Source: Flavobacterium tistrianum (lineage in GTDB: Bacteria; Bacteroidota; Bacteroidia; Flavobacteriales; Flavobacteriaceae). Taken from it: a stretch of 64,000 nt of DNA. Location: contig NZ_QJRH01000065.1 in NCBI RefSeq assembly GCF_003254545.1, positions 1 through 64,000 of the forward strand, given 5' to 3'. Under the pieces are notes generated by a model that searched no databases, had not been told where the DNA came from, and saw only the letters and a list, made by a program, of their open reading frames with translations. Position 1 is the first letter of the stretch, and the number at the start of each line of letters is the position of its first letter. The position numbers and the translations under genes were made by a program. Below, piece after piece: positions 43,269 to 52,098 of the stretch.

Positions 43269-44111
43269 TTATTGTTTGTATTTGATCCCGATTCCTAAAA
43301 CGTAGCCATTTCCGGTATTATAGTCGTATATTTTATGGTCATTGCTATCTAGTAAATTGTATTTTTTGTTGAAATCATAACCAGCTTTAAAATTTAAAAA
43401 CCAATTGCCTCCAACATTTCTTTCGTATTCTAAAGCCGAAGTCATTTGCGATAAAGCCGCTTTTTCGGCATTGTCATCTGCACTGGATGTTTCGTCTAAA
43501 TGATAAAAGTTTCCATTAAAACTATTTGTCAGACTGAATTTGTTTCGATCGTTATTGGAATATGAAATTTTTGAGTCTGGAAATCCAATTCTAAAATCGG
43601 TTTTATCATTCATTTTATAATCAAAAGCAACAATCGGTGTAATCTTTGGTGCTCCAAAAATTGATGTTCGGCCAAATCCAGCAATTAAACTTAGTTTTGA
43701 ACCAATCTGTTGGCTGATTTCTAAACTTCCTAAAACAGTAACATCTGAAAAATCCAGTTTGCTCTGAAAATTAGCTGTTGGAATAACTGAAAGCTTACAT
43801 TTTGTTTTTTCTGCTATTTCAGATGAATATTCAAACTTGTTTTGAATTTGATTGTACTTATCTTGATCTGCATAAAAATCATAAGGATTCAATTCATAAT
43901 TCACCTTCAGATTAGAATATTCTAACGTGTTCGCTATTTTGCTTTTTGTTTCTATTTTTTTCTGATAAAAAACAGCAATGTTTGTTTCGCTAAAATTTAT
44001 CTTTTCTGTTGGCTCAGTTTTGAAATTAATAGCGGCGCTAAAATTTTCCTGAGCTTTCAAACCTAAAAAGGAAATCAAAAAAAGAGAACAAACTAAAAAC
44101 CTTACTTTCAT
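43269..44111 (-). CDS. Putative outer-membrane beta-barrel protein
   Basis: The 280-residue protein has a signal peptide (LVCSLFLISFLGLKAQ) and many alternating strands with aromatic ends (NIAVFYQKKI, KLSLIAGFGRTSIFGAPKITPIVAFDYKM, NGYVLGIGIKYKQ at the C-terminus). This indicates a small outer-membrane barrel, possibly of the DUF6268 type, but I am not sure of the family. It is the first gene of the minus-strand cassette. A -7 box (TAATTTTG, minus strand, 44136-44129) lies 17 bases before the ATG. It could be the outer-membrane partner of the Kelch lipoprotein. Confidence 0.75.
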   Translation of the reverse strand: MKVRFLVCSLFLISFLGLKAQENFSAAINFKTEPTEKINFSETNIAVFYQKKIETKSKIANTLEYSNLKVNYELNPYDFYADQDKYNQIQNKFEYSSEIAEKTKCKLSVIPTANFQSKLDFSDVTVLGSLEISQQIGSKLSLIAGFGRTSIFGAPKITPIVAFDYKMNDKTDFRIGFPDSKISYSNNDRNKFSLTNSFNGNFYHLDETSSADDNAEKAALSQMTSALEYERNVGGNWFLNFKAGYDFNKKYNLLDSNDHKIYDYNTGNGYVLGIGIKYKQ

Positions 44112-44128
44112 TATTTATTTTATTGGTT

Positions 44129-44136
44129 CAAAATTA
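44129..44136 (-). promoter_or_regulatory. -7 promoter box for the barrel/Kelch/LytS cassette
   Basis: On the minus strand the sequence is TAATTTTG, matching TAnnTTTG, 17 bases before the ATG at 44111. Confidence 0.55.
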
Positions 44137-44319
44137 GATGGATGACGCCCTTAAAAAAAAGAAGATATATGTATGACGTGTTTTGATAGACAAAATCGTC
44201 GTTTTTAAGGCCGAATTAAAATTTTAGAATATAATTTAGATTATAGATTGTTTTATGCTGTTTGTAGCCTAAAAAAGCGCAGTAGTATATGTTATAGTGT
44301 GTTGCCAAAGTGTGCAATT

Positions 44320-44327
44320 TATATTTG
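44320..44327 (+). promoter_or_regulatory. -7 promoter box for the DUF4270 gene
   Basis: TATATTTG matches TAnnTTTG, 15 bases before the ATG at 44343. A TTG lies at 44302-44304, slightly closer than the usual -33 spacing. Confidence 0.6.
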
Positions 44328-44342
44328 CTCAAAAATTAGATT

Positions 44343-45668
44343 ATGCACAAGTTTATATTGATACTGCTTTTTATACTGACCTTATTTTCATGTGGTACAG
44401 ATACAGATACTGGAGAATTTACTGTTGGGTCAGATTATTTGGCTTTAAGCAATAAAGTGATTATGATTGATACGGTGACAGTCAATATGTCGACAATTAA
44501 TTTTGATTCACTCGCCACTTCTAACCGAGGAAGAATTCTGATAGGGAATTACGATGATCCTATTTTCGGAAAAGTAAAATCAGATAGCTATTTTCAGCTT
44601 TCTACAAGTAATTATGCTTTGTCTAGCGTGGGTTCAGATACAGAGTCGGTGAATTATGTATTTGATTCGATTTCTATGATTCTTAAGTACGACAAATATT
44701 ATTATGGAGACACGACGAGAGTTCAGACATTTAATATTTATAGATTAACTCAAAAAGTTAAGCCCAACAAAGACGATAATAATTTCTATAATAACTCAAC
44801 GCTTACTTACAGTCCAGAAAGCCTAGGTAGAATATCTTATAAACCGAGACCGAAGGAAAAAGATTCGATTAATATTCAGATGAGTAAAGAATTTGGCGAA
44901 GCTCTTTTTCAAAAAATAAAGAAAAGAGAAGTTACAGATTTTGATAGTTTTACAGAATATCTGAAGGGATTTGTACTGGTTCCAGAAAATTCAAGTTCTT
45001 CGAATGTTATCGGATTTAGTGTTTCTGAAAGTAAGGTTCGGTTATATTATTCGAAGTACCAAACAGACAACGAAACTCCACTTATAATAGATTTTTCAAT
45101 TTTAGATGCTACTAAGCAGTTTAATTCTATTTCGCTCGATAAAACAGGAACATTACTGCAAAACCTACCAGTATCCACGGGTACATTATCTAGTACATTA
45201 CTCAATAATCAGGGATTTATACAATCGGGAACAGGAGTTGCTTGTCGGATAGACTTTCCTAACATAAAACAGTTTAAGAATATTTCTGCAAATGGTGCTA
45301 TTGTAGATGCAGAATTAATTCTTAAGCCAGTTAATAATACGTATTCAGAAAAATATCCTTTGGCAGATTCGTTAACTGTTTATGTAGGGGATAATTTAAA
45401 TAGAATAAGCGGAACGCTTCTAAATGCAGCAGGTTCTTCAGTTTATGGAAAGCTGAGTAAAAGCAGAGATGAGTTTAATGAAAATGTTGGGTATTCCATT
45501 CCGATCGGAAACTTTCTCCAGAAAGAAATGCTAAAACAATCTGATTCAAGATCATCGCTCATCTTAACATTGCCCGGAATTGCACAATCTGTTGATAGAA
45601 TCGTTTTGGGCAATCAAAAACACGCGAACAATAAAATTCAGCTGAAAATTTATTACATCTCTTACTAA
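44343..45668 (+). CDS. DUF4270 family lipoprotein
   Basis: The 441-residue protein has a lipobox (FILTLFSCGTDTDTGEF) and the DUF4270 pattern. This includes VGSDYLALSNKVIMIDTVTVNMSTINFDSLATSNRGRILIGNYDDPIFGKVKSDSYFQL near the N-terminus and strand-rich segments to the end (LTLPGIAQSVDRIVLGNQKHANNKIQLKIYYISY). This family is confined to Bacteroidetes and has no proven role; surface or periplasmic attachment is likely. The stop codon directly abuts the start of the outer-membrane protein gene, implying a functional pair. It has its own promoter box. Confidence 0.85.
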   Translation: MHKFILILLFILTLFSCGTDTDTGEFTVGSDYLALSNKVIMIDTVTVNMSTINFDSLATSNRGRILIGNYDDPIFGKVKSDSYFQLSTSNYALSSVGSDTESVNYVFDSISMILKYDKYYYGDTTRVQTFNIYRLTQKVKPNKDDNNFYNNSTLTYSPESLGRISYKPRPKEKDSINIQMSKEFGEALFQKIKKREVTDFDSFTEYLKGFVLVPENSSSSNVIGFSVSESKVRLYYSKYQTDNETPLIIDFSILDATKQFNSISLDKTGTLLQNLPVSTGTLSSTLLNNQGFIQSGTGVACRIDFPNIKQFKNISANGAIVDAELILKPVNNTYSEKYPLADSLTVYVGDNLNRISGTLLNAAGSSVYGKLSKSRDEFNENVGYSIPIGNFLQKEMLKQSDSRSSLILTLPGIAQSVDRIVLGNQKHANNKIQLKIYYISY

Positions 45669-46904
45669 ATGAAAAATAAAATTGTTCTATGGAGTGGCTT
45701 CCTTTTAATGTCGCTAACTTCATTTTCTCAAAGCATTTCAAGCTCTCCATATTCACTTTATGGCGTAGGAAGTTTGTATGATTCAGATTTTGGTTATCTG
45801 TCTTCAATTGGCGGTTCAGGAATTGCTTTGCCTTCAGATACTTTTATCAATAATTTAAATCCAGCATCGTTAGGATCCATGTATCAGAATCATTTTCTTT
45901 TTGATATCGGAGGGAAAGCTATCCAAACAACTTATCAGAGCAGTAATCGTACAGAGAAGCGAAATAATTTTCAGTTTTCTCATTTGGCTCTTGCTTTTCC
46001 AGTTACAAAAAATTCAGGTTTTAGTTTAGCGCTTAGGCCATATTCTAGTTCTGTGTTTAAAATCTCAAATTTAAAACTTCCAATTGCAGATAGCCAGGAA
46101 TATTATTACGTTACGGCACAAGGATCGGGAGGTTTGAATAATTTAGATTTTTCATACGGATATCGACTTGGAAAAAAATTGACAGTAGGAGCAACTGGAA
46201 CAGTGCTTTTTGGAAATACAGTTGATGATCGTGCTTTTTTAATTTCGAATGCTATTACTACCATTCATAAGCAAACAGATTATCGAGGAGTTCGTGCAAC
46301 ATTAGGAGCTCAATTTAAAATAGATTCTACATTTACAATAGGAACGACATTCAAAGTTCCTACAAGAATAAATGCTTCCAAAGTACAATCTGTAACAAGT
46401 ATTGCAGATGAGGTAGAATCTTCTATAGAAACCGATAAAGCTTCAGATACCGACGATTATTATATGCCTCTAGAAATAGGTTTTGGAGCCAGTAAGCGAT
46501 TTAAAAATAATTTGAATGTGACTTTAGATTACGAAAAAAGCTTCTGGGGAAACACCAATCAATCTGAACTTTACGGAAAATTTGTAAATCAGGATCGTTT
46601 TGCGCTAGGATTTACGTATAGTGCCAATAAAAATGTTAGAAGATATTGGGATAGAGTTGGGTATGCAGCTGGTGTTAATTTTGATAACGGTTATTTAGAA
46701 ATTGACAAACAGCGCGTCAATAGCGCATCTATTTCTATTGGACTAAATCTGCCAATTGATAACACCTTTTCGTCACTTAATATTTCTTATTCTTATGGAC
46801 AGAAAGGCAGAATCGCAAATGATCTAATAAAAGAAAACTACCACAAAATATCATTCAATCTATCGTTGGACGGAATTTGGTTCGTCAAGCGAAAGTTTGA
46901 ATAA
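45669..46904 (+). CDS. Outer-membrane transport-like barrel protein
   Basis: The 411-residue protein has a signal peptide (LMSLTSFSQSISSS). It continues with SPYSLYGVGSLYDSDFGYLSSIGGSGIALPSDTFINNLNPASLGSM and strand-rich sequence ending SFNLSLDGIWFVKRKFE. The N-terminal segment (short helix, then NPAS) resembles FadL/OmpP1-type outer-membrane proteins of Bacteroidetes. The family assignment is tentative. It starts at the base after the DUF4270 stop and is convergent with murI, with one base between. It may be the membrane partner of the DUF4270 lipoprotein. Confidence 0.78.
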   Translation: MKNKIVLWSGFLLMSLTSFSQSISSSPYSLYGVGSLYDSDFGYLSSIGGSGIALPSDTFINNLNPASLGSMYQNHFLFDIGGKAIQTTYQSSNRTEKRNNFQFSHLALAFPVTKNSGFSLALRPYSSSVFKISNLKLPIADSQEYYYVTAQGSGGLNNLDFSYGYRLGKKLTVGATGTVLFGNTVDDRAFLISNAITTIHKQTDYRGVRATLGAQFKIDSTFTIGTTFKVPTRINASKVQSVTSIADEVESSIETDKASDTDDYYMPLEIGFGASKRFKNNLNVTLDYEKSFWGNTNQSELYGKFVNQDRFALGFTYSANKNVRRYWDRVGYAAGVNFDNGYLEIDKQRVNSASISIGLNLPIDNTFSSLNISYSYGQKGRIANDLIKENYHKISFNLSLDGIWFVKRKFE

Positions 46905-46905
46905 T

Positions 46906-47682
46906 CTAAAAGTCTTTTTTGATTACGGGATATTTATACTCTAAAATTGATTCTAAGACTTTAGGGTCCGAATTGACATAAAATACAGGGTCAATATCTG
47001 TACTTTCAGAAAAGCCAACTTTGTCTTTAAGCAGATTTTTAGTTTGGCGTGCAACAGCTTCTCCTGAGTCTATTATTTTAATATGATCTGGGAGAATTTT
47101 TTTTATTTGAGGAATCAGATAAGGGTAGTGGCTGCATCCTAAAACTAAGTAATCGATATTAGCTTCAATCATAGGCTGTAGATAAGATTCTAGCAACTGC
47201 GTCATCTCTGGCGAGTACAAATTACCATCTTCAATCAGCTGTACAAGTCCGTGTCCAACCTGCTCAACGATTTTGGTGTTATGAAACATCTCAGCAGTTT
47301 TATTGAATAGCTCACTGTTTAGTGTTCCTTTTGTAGCTAGAATCCCGATAACCTGAGTTTGAGAATTGTTTGCCGCTGGTTTGATAGCAGGCTCAATTCC
47401 AACAAACGGAACATCATAATCTGCACGCAGTTCGACTATAGCATTTGTTGTAGCCGTATTGCAGGCAACAACAATTAGTTTGCAATTATTTTCTAGTAGA
47501 AATTCTACGTTTTTTTTGCTTAATGCAACAATCTCATCTTTGCTTCTTTGACCATAGGGTGCATTTTTACTGTCAGCTAGATAAATGGTTTTTTCATTTG
47601 GAAGAAGGTCATGAATGGCGCTCCAGATGGAAGTTCCGCCAATGCCAGAATCAAAAACGCCTATAGGATTATTGTTTATCAT
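46906..47682 (-). CDS. murI: Glutamate racemase
   Basis: MurI makes D-glutamate for peptidoglycan from L-glutamate. The 258-residue protein has all key residues: Asp11 in PIGVFDSGIGGTSIW, the first catalytic Cys74 in IVVACNTATT, and the second in LVLGCSHYPYLIPQI. The start must be the ATG at 47682, because the catalytic DSG motif is only ten residues in. A -7 box ends just 4 bases before it. The gene is separated by a terminator from the ompH-bamA cluster but belongs to the same conserved neighbourhood. Confidence 0.96.
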   Translation of the reverse strand: MINNNPIGVFDSGIGGTSIWSAIHDLLPNEKTIYLADSKNAPYGQRSKDEIVALSKKNVEFLLENNCKLIVVACNTATTNAIVELRADYDVPFVGIEPAIKPAANNSQTQVIGILATKGTLNSELFNKTAEMFHNTKIVEQVGHGLVQLIEDGNLYSPEMTQLLESYLQPMIEANIDYLVLGCSHYPYLIPQIKKILPDHIKIIDSGEAVARQTKNLLKDKVGFSESTDIDPVFYVNSDPKVLESILEYKYPVIKKDF

Positions 47683-47686
47683 AAAG

Positions 47687-47694
47687 CAAATTTA
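47687..47694 (-). promoter_or_regulatory. -7 promoter box almost touching the murI start
   Basis: On the minus strand TAAATTTG ends 4 bases before the murI ATG. The predicted transcript start would be at or next to the ATG, that is, a leaderless mRNA. Confidence 0.5.
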
Positions 47695-47772
47695 CTATTT
47701 TTTAAATATAATTCGTAATTCTAAGTTAAGTGAAATCTTGAAATAATACCAAAGATTAGGTTTAATTTTTTG

Positions 47773-47810
47773 TAAAAAAAAACTGCTCAAATTATACAAA
47801 ATGAGCAGTT
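47773..47810 (-). terminator. Terminator of the ompH/bamA cluster
   Basis: A 9-bp stem AACTGCTCA / TGAGCAGTT with a 12-nt loop is followed, on the minus strand, by a run of nine T. It lies 22 bases after the ompH stop. Confidence 0.9.
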
Positions 47811-47832
47811 GAATTTTTTAAGATTTAATTTC

Positions 47833-48336
47833 TTAGAATCCTAAATCTTTTTTAACGTCAGCGGTGATGTTTGGACCATCAGCTAATAATAAAGTAGAAC
47901 CATCTAAAACATATTGGAAACCTTTAGCTTTTCCAACTTTTTGGATAGAAGCTCTTACTTTTTCCATTAATGGTTTTACGATGTCAGTTTCTTTTTGTTG
48001 TAATTCTTTTTGAGCATTGTCTCTGTAGTCAACAATTCTCTTTTGCATATCTTGAACTTCTTTAGAACGCTCACCGTTTACAGCATCAGTTACAGTTGCA
48101 GCTTCAGCTTCGTACTTTTTGATTTTTACTTGATATTCGTCAACCATTTTTTTGTATTCAGCATCATATGTACCACTTAATTTTTGCAGTTGATTTTGAG
48201 CATCTAGCATAGCAGGCATTTTCGACATGATCTCGCTTACATCAACATGAGCTACCTTCGCTTGCGCGTTCATTGTGTTACTTGCTCCTAAAATAAGAAT
48301 TGCAGCAATTAGTAAAGTTTTGATTTGTTTCATCAT
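47833..48336 (-). CDS. OmpH/Skp family periplasmic chaperone (short)
   Basis: The 167-residue protein has a signal peptide (AAILILGASNTMNAQ). The Skp core is AKVAHVDVSEIMSKMPAMLDAQNQLQKLSGTYDAEYKKMVDEYQVKIKKYEAEAATVTDAVNGE, a long coiled-coil tentacle, and the C-terminal strand region is GFQYVLDGSTLLLADGPNITADVKKDLGF. Skp trimers hold unfolded outer-membrane proteins in the periplasm on their way to BamA. The gene follows a longer OmpH gene by 14 bases and ends the cluster. Confidence 0.94.
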   Translation of the reverse strand: MMKQIKTLLIAAILILGASNTMNAQAKVAHVDVSEIMSKMPAMLDAQNQLQKLSGTYDAEYKKMVDEYQVKIKKYEAEAATVTDAVNGERSKEVQDMQKRIVDYRDNAQKELQQKETDIVKPLMEKVRASIQKVGKAKGFQYVLDGSTLLLADGPNITADVKKDLGF

Positions 48337-48350
48337 TTTTAAAATATTAA

Positions 48351-49385
48351 TTAATTATTGGTCGTATTTGTTTTTTGTGTTTCGGCTTCTTTTGCTTTTT
48401 TAGCCGCTTCTCTTTCTTCTAAAATTTTCTTTCTTCTTTCTTCCAATTCTTTTTTACGCTGTTCGTAAAGCAATTGTCTTTCTTCTGCTTTTGTCATTGC
48501 AGGCTGCTCAGTGGTCGGTGTTGCTCCAGTTGCTGTTGGCGTTGCTGTTTTAGCAGTTGAGCTTGTTTTGGCAGCATCTGTTGCAGCAGCAGGAACTGCT
48601 GTTGCTGGAGCTGTTCCAGAAACCGTGCCATTTTTTTTAGCTTCTCTTTCCTCTAGCAAAGCTTTTCTTCTATCGTCGTATTCTTTTTTCTTAGCTTCCT
48701 GTTCTAATTTTCTGTCTTGAATTAGTTTCTCTCTCGCGGCTCTTTTCTCGTCAAGTGCTTTTTGTCGATCGGCCATTGCTGGATTCTCGTCAATTGCATT
48801 CTCAATATTTTCTTTAGCTTCTTGCTCTTTCAATTGTTTTTTGGTCAGCTGCTCACGTTTTTCAGTACGGTTTAAGATTCTTAAAACCTGATCGCTAATA
48901 TCAAATCTTTTATTGCTGAAAAGCATTGTAAGATCTGACGATTTATCAAAAACAAAATCATAATTTTTTGCTTCGGCTATATCTTGTACAGCAGTAAAAA
49001 CCTGATCTTGTATAGGCTTTGCTAAAGCTGCTTTTTGTCTCATTAGATTTCCATCAGAACCAAATTGTTTCTGCTGATAATCCATCATTTCTTGTTCAAG
49101 AAACTTAATTTCTGTTTCTCTTTCTTCTATTAATTCCTTTGTAAGTAAAGCTTTTTCTGTTTTTAAGCTTTCTTTCAAATTATTTATATTTAATTTTTTG
49201 GCTTCAACTTCTTGTTTCCACTTTTGGGCTTTTTGCTCTAATTGTGATTTAGCTTCTTTATAATCGGAAACATTTTCTAAAATATATTCCATGTCGATGT
49301 AGCCAATTCGAGTAGTCTTTCCTTGCGCCTGACTTGTATTTGCTACAATCAAGGCTAAAAATATAAATAAAAATTGTTTTCTCAT
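48351..49385 (-). CDS. OmpH/Skp family protein with a long charged C-terminal tail
   Basis: The 344-residue protein has a signal peptide (ALIVANTSQAQ) and an OmpH/Skp domain at about 22-185 (TTRIGYIDMEYILENVSDYKEAKSQLEQKAQKWKQEVEAKKLNINNLKESL). From about 185 it is very rich in Lys, Glu and Arg (for example KKEYDDRRKALLEEREAKK). This is broken by an Ala/Thr/Pro linker at about 250-285, and a Lys/Glu/Arg tail ends in TNTTNN. The tail makes it twice the length of normal Skp. It lies between bamA (42 bases away) and the short ompH, so it is probably a chaperone specialised for envelope export. Confidence 0.9.
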   Translation of the reverse strand: MRKQFLFIFLALIVANTSQAQGKTTRIGYIDMEYILENVSDYKEAKSQLEQKAQKWKQEVEAKKLNINNLKESLKTEKALLTKELIEERETEIKFLEQEMMDYQQKQFGSDGNLMRQKAALAKPIQDQVFTAVQDIAEAKNYDFVFDKSSDLTMLFSNKRFDISDQVLRILNRTEKREQLTKKQLKEQEAKENIENAIDENPAMADRQKALDEKRAAREKLIQDRKLEQEAKKKEYDDRRKALLEEREAKKNGTVSGTAPATAVPAAATDAAKTSSTAKTATPTATGATPTTEQPAMTKAEERQLLYEQRKKELEERRKKILEEREAAKKAKEAETQKTNTTNN

Positions 49386-49427
49386 AACATAACTTTATTT
49401 GATGATTTTTAACCAAACGTTATTTCT

Positions 49428-52091
49428 CTAAAATTGTTGTCCAATGATAAAGTGTGTTTCCCAACCATTAGCTTTTGTTTGTCCTGGAAGAGCGTCAAAT
49501 CCGTAACCAAAGTCAATACCTAATAATCCAAATGCAGGCATGAATACACGTAAACCAGCACCAGCAGAACGATTTAAATCAAATGGGTTGTAATCTTTGA
49601 ACGTTGGATATGATGAACCTGCTTCTAAGAACGTTAAAGCAAAAATAGATGCCGATGCTTTTAATGTAATTGGGTAACGTAATTCCATAGAGAATTTGTT
49701 GTAAATCGTTGCTCCAATTGCATCACCATTTGCATTTACAGGAGTCAAAGAGTTGTTAGGATAACCTCTCAACTGAATTGTCTCTCTACCGTCCATTGAA
49801 TAGTTTGCCATACCATCACCCCCTAAGTAAAAACGCTCAAACGGAATCACACCTCTTTCTTGGTTATAAGCTCCTAAGAAACCAAACTCTGTAAGGGTTC
49901 TTAATACTAGTTTTCCATAAACTTTAGTATACCAGTCTCCTTTAAATTTAACTTTATAATATTCTAACCAGTTGTATTTTTTCTGATCGACTTTTGCTAC
50001 ATCGGTATCAGCGCTTGCATAATCAGATCCAACACTTGTAATTTTTCCAGAACTATCAGTTTTGTAATAATCACCTTTATTAAGAGGCTGACCATAATCA
50101 TCTGATCTGCTTTCACCAGTATATTGTGTTTTATATTCTTTTTGGTTTTTCAAATCACCATAATCAATACCGTTAAATAATGAATATGGAGGTGTAACTT
50201 TTGCAGTAATACTAAACTCAGAACCATAAGTCGGGAATATTGGGTTTACCCCTTTATTACTTCTTGAAAGTCCAATAGTATATGCTAAGTTTCTAGATGC
50301 ACCATTACCAAAAGTAAACAAACCAGTGTTATAATTGTTCAAGTCGTAGTGCTGATAACTTAAAGATTGTGATAATACAAAATAGTCATCTGGCACTGTT
50401 AATCTTTTTGCTAGACCAACTTGAATTGTAAAAATATTAAAACTTTTGCTTTTATCAACAGTTCTGGTGATGTAATTGTTAAGAAATTGCTTACTGTATG
50501 AAATAGATGAACTAAATTGTACAGGTTTTTTCCCTCCAAACCATGGTTCTGAGAAAGATAAACTATAGGTTTGGAAATAAGTACTTCCTTGCAAACGAAG
50601 CGCAACTTTTTGTCCGTCTCCCATTGGTAAAGGCTTGTAAGCTTCTTTGTCGAACAATTTACGTGCCGAGAAGTTGTTAAACGAAAGTCCCAATGTACCA
50701 ATGAAACCTCCACCGCCATAACCTCCTTGAAGTTCAACCTGGCTAGATCCTTTTTCTACTACATGATATTCAATATCAACAGTTCCTGCTCCAGCATCAA
50801 CATTTTTAAATTTAGGATCGATTGCCTCAGGGTCAAAGAAACCTAATTGACCAATCTCACGAATTGTTCTAACTAATTGCTCTTTACTATATTTTTCACC
50901 TGGTTTGGTTCTTAACTCGCGGTAAATAACGTGGTCGTTTGTTTTATCATTTCCAACAACAGTAATTTTGTTGAAATAAGCGATAGGGCCTTCAGTTACT
51001 CTAATTTCAAAATCGATAGTATCATTAACTGTTTTTACCTCTACGGCATTAATATTCGAGAACAAATAACCATTGTTTTGGTATAAGTTGGTAATATCTT
51101 CTGCATCTGGCTTGGACTTATCAGCAATTCTTTTTTCTAATAAAACTCCGTTGTAAGTTTCTCCTTTTTTGATTCCTAAATAACGGCTTAATAGCTGATC
51201 AGAATAAACGGTATTACCTAAGAATTTAATATTTCCGAAGTAATATTTATTTCCTTCTTCTACATTAATCTTAATTGCAAGCGTATTTTTTTGCTTGTTA
51301 TATTGTACAGAATCGTAAATAATACGAGCATCGCGATATCCTTTTTCTTTGTAGGCTGCGATAACTTTTTCTAAGTCAGTTTTGTATTTCTCTGGAATAA
51401 ATTTAGAAGCTTTAAATACGCGAATGAAATTTTTCTGTTTGGTATCTTTCATCGCGGCACGCAACTGGGTATCTGTAAGTTGTTTATTTCCAGTAAAATC
51501 AATGCTGCTGATTTTTACCTTATCTCCTTTGTCTATTCTGATAAGCATATTAACTTGATGCCCATTAATGGTGTCAGGAGTATTTGTAATAGTAACTTTT
51601 GTATTATAAAAGCCTTCTTTTTTGTATTTGTTTTCGATGTAATTTTTAGTAGTTGTAATTAAGTTTTCGTTGACAATTTTGTTCTTTGTCAAGTTGTTAT
51701 CCTTAATTAGTGCTTCGACTTTACTTTTCTTGACACCAACAATTTTAACCTCATTTAATTTAGGAAGCTCAACGATATCTAAGTCTAAATAGATACTGTC
51801 ATTTTCTACTTTATTAACGTAGAATGCGATTTCATCAAAAAGCCCCAGTTTTCCTAATTTTTTAATTGCGCTGCTTATTTCTTCTCCAGGTACAGTAATT
51901 TCCTGTCCTTTTTGAAGTCCTGAAAAGGTAACAACAGTCTGTTCATTGAAGCTTATTTTACCAACAACAGAAACTTTAGCTAGAATATATTTTTTCCCTT
52001 GATCAAAAGGAACTCTTTCTTGTGCTTTAATTTGTGAAAAACTACCCAAAAGTAAAAGGGTAAGGACTATTTGTATTTTTTTTTGCAACAC
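49428..52091 (-). CDS. bamA: Outer membrane protein assembly factor BamA
   Basis: BamA inserts beta-barrel proteins into the outer membrane. The start is ambiguous. A GTG at 52091 (MLQKKIQIVLTLLLLGSFSQIKAQ) gives a clean signal peptide and 887 residues. A GTG at 52115 would add eight residues and overlap uppS by 17 bases. Longer starts at 52229 are rejected. POTRA domains (YILAKVSVVGKISFNEQTVVTFSGLQKG, then several ISSIDFTGNKQLTDTQL-like units) precede a 16-strand barrel with the conserved GGDGMANYSMDGRETIQLRGY region. The C-terminus (ETHFIIGQQF) is the typical barrel end. It lies in the uppS-bamA-ompH-ompH cluster. Confidence 0.95.
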   Translation of the reverse strand: MLQKKIQIVLTLLLLGSFSQIKAQERVPFDQGKKYILAKVSVVGKISFNEQTVVTFSGLQKGQEITVPGEEISSAIKKLGKLGLFDEIAFYVNKVENDSIYLDLDIVELPKLNEVKIVGVKKSKVEALIKDNNLTKNKIVNENLITTTKNYIENKYKKEGFYNTKVTITNTPDTINGHQVNMLIRIDKGDKVKISSIDFTGNKQLTDTQLRAAMKDTKQKNFIRVFKASKFIPEKYKTDLEKVIAAYKEKGYRDARIIYDSVQYNKQKNTLAIKINVEEGNKYYFGNIKFLGNTVYSDQLLSRYLGIKKGETYNGVLLEKRIADKSKPDAEDITNLYQNNGYLFSNINAVEVKTVNDTIDFEIRVTEGPIAYFNKITVVGNDKTNDHVIYRELRTKPGEKYSKEQLVRTIREIGQLGFFDPEAIDPKFKNVDAGAGTVDIEYHVVEKGSSQVELQGGYGGGGFIGTLGLSFNNFSARKLFDKEAYKPLPMGDGQKVALRLQGSTYFQTYSLSFSEPWFGGKKPVQFSSSISYSKQFLNNYITRTVDKSKSFNIFTIQVGLAKRLTVPDDYFVLSQSLSYQHYDLNNYNTGLFTFGNGASRNLAYTIGLSRSNKGVNPIFPTYGSEFSITAKVTPPYSLFNGIDYGDLKNQKEYKTQYTGESRSDDYGQPLNKGDYYKTDSSGKITSVGSDYASADTDVAKVDQKKYNWLEYYKVKFKGDWYTKVYGKLVLRTLTEFGFLGAYNQERGVIPFERFYLGGDGMANYSMDGRETIQLRGYPNNSLTPVNANGDAIGATIYNKFSMELRYPITLKASASIFALTFLEAGSSYPTFKDYNPFDLNRSAGAGLRVFMPAFGLLGIDFGYGFDALPGQTKANGWETHFIIGQQF

Positions 52092-52098
52092 TAAAAAA

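Noticed and set aside
48511-48720. Plus-strand ORF inside the long ompH gene
   Set aside because: It reads the low-complexity Ala/Thr linker in antisense and has no support of its own.
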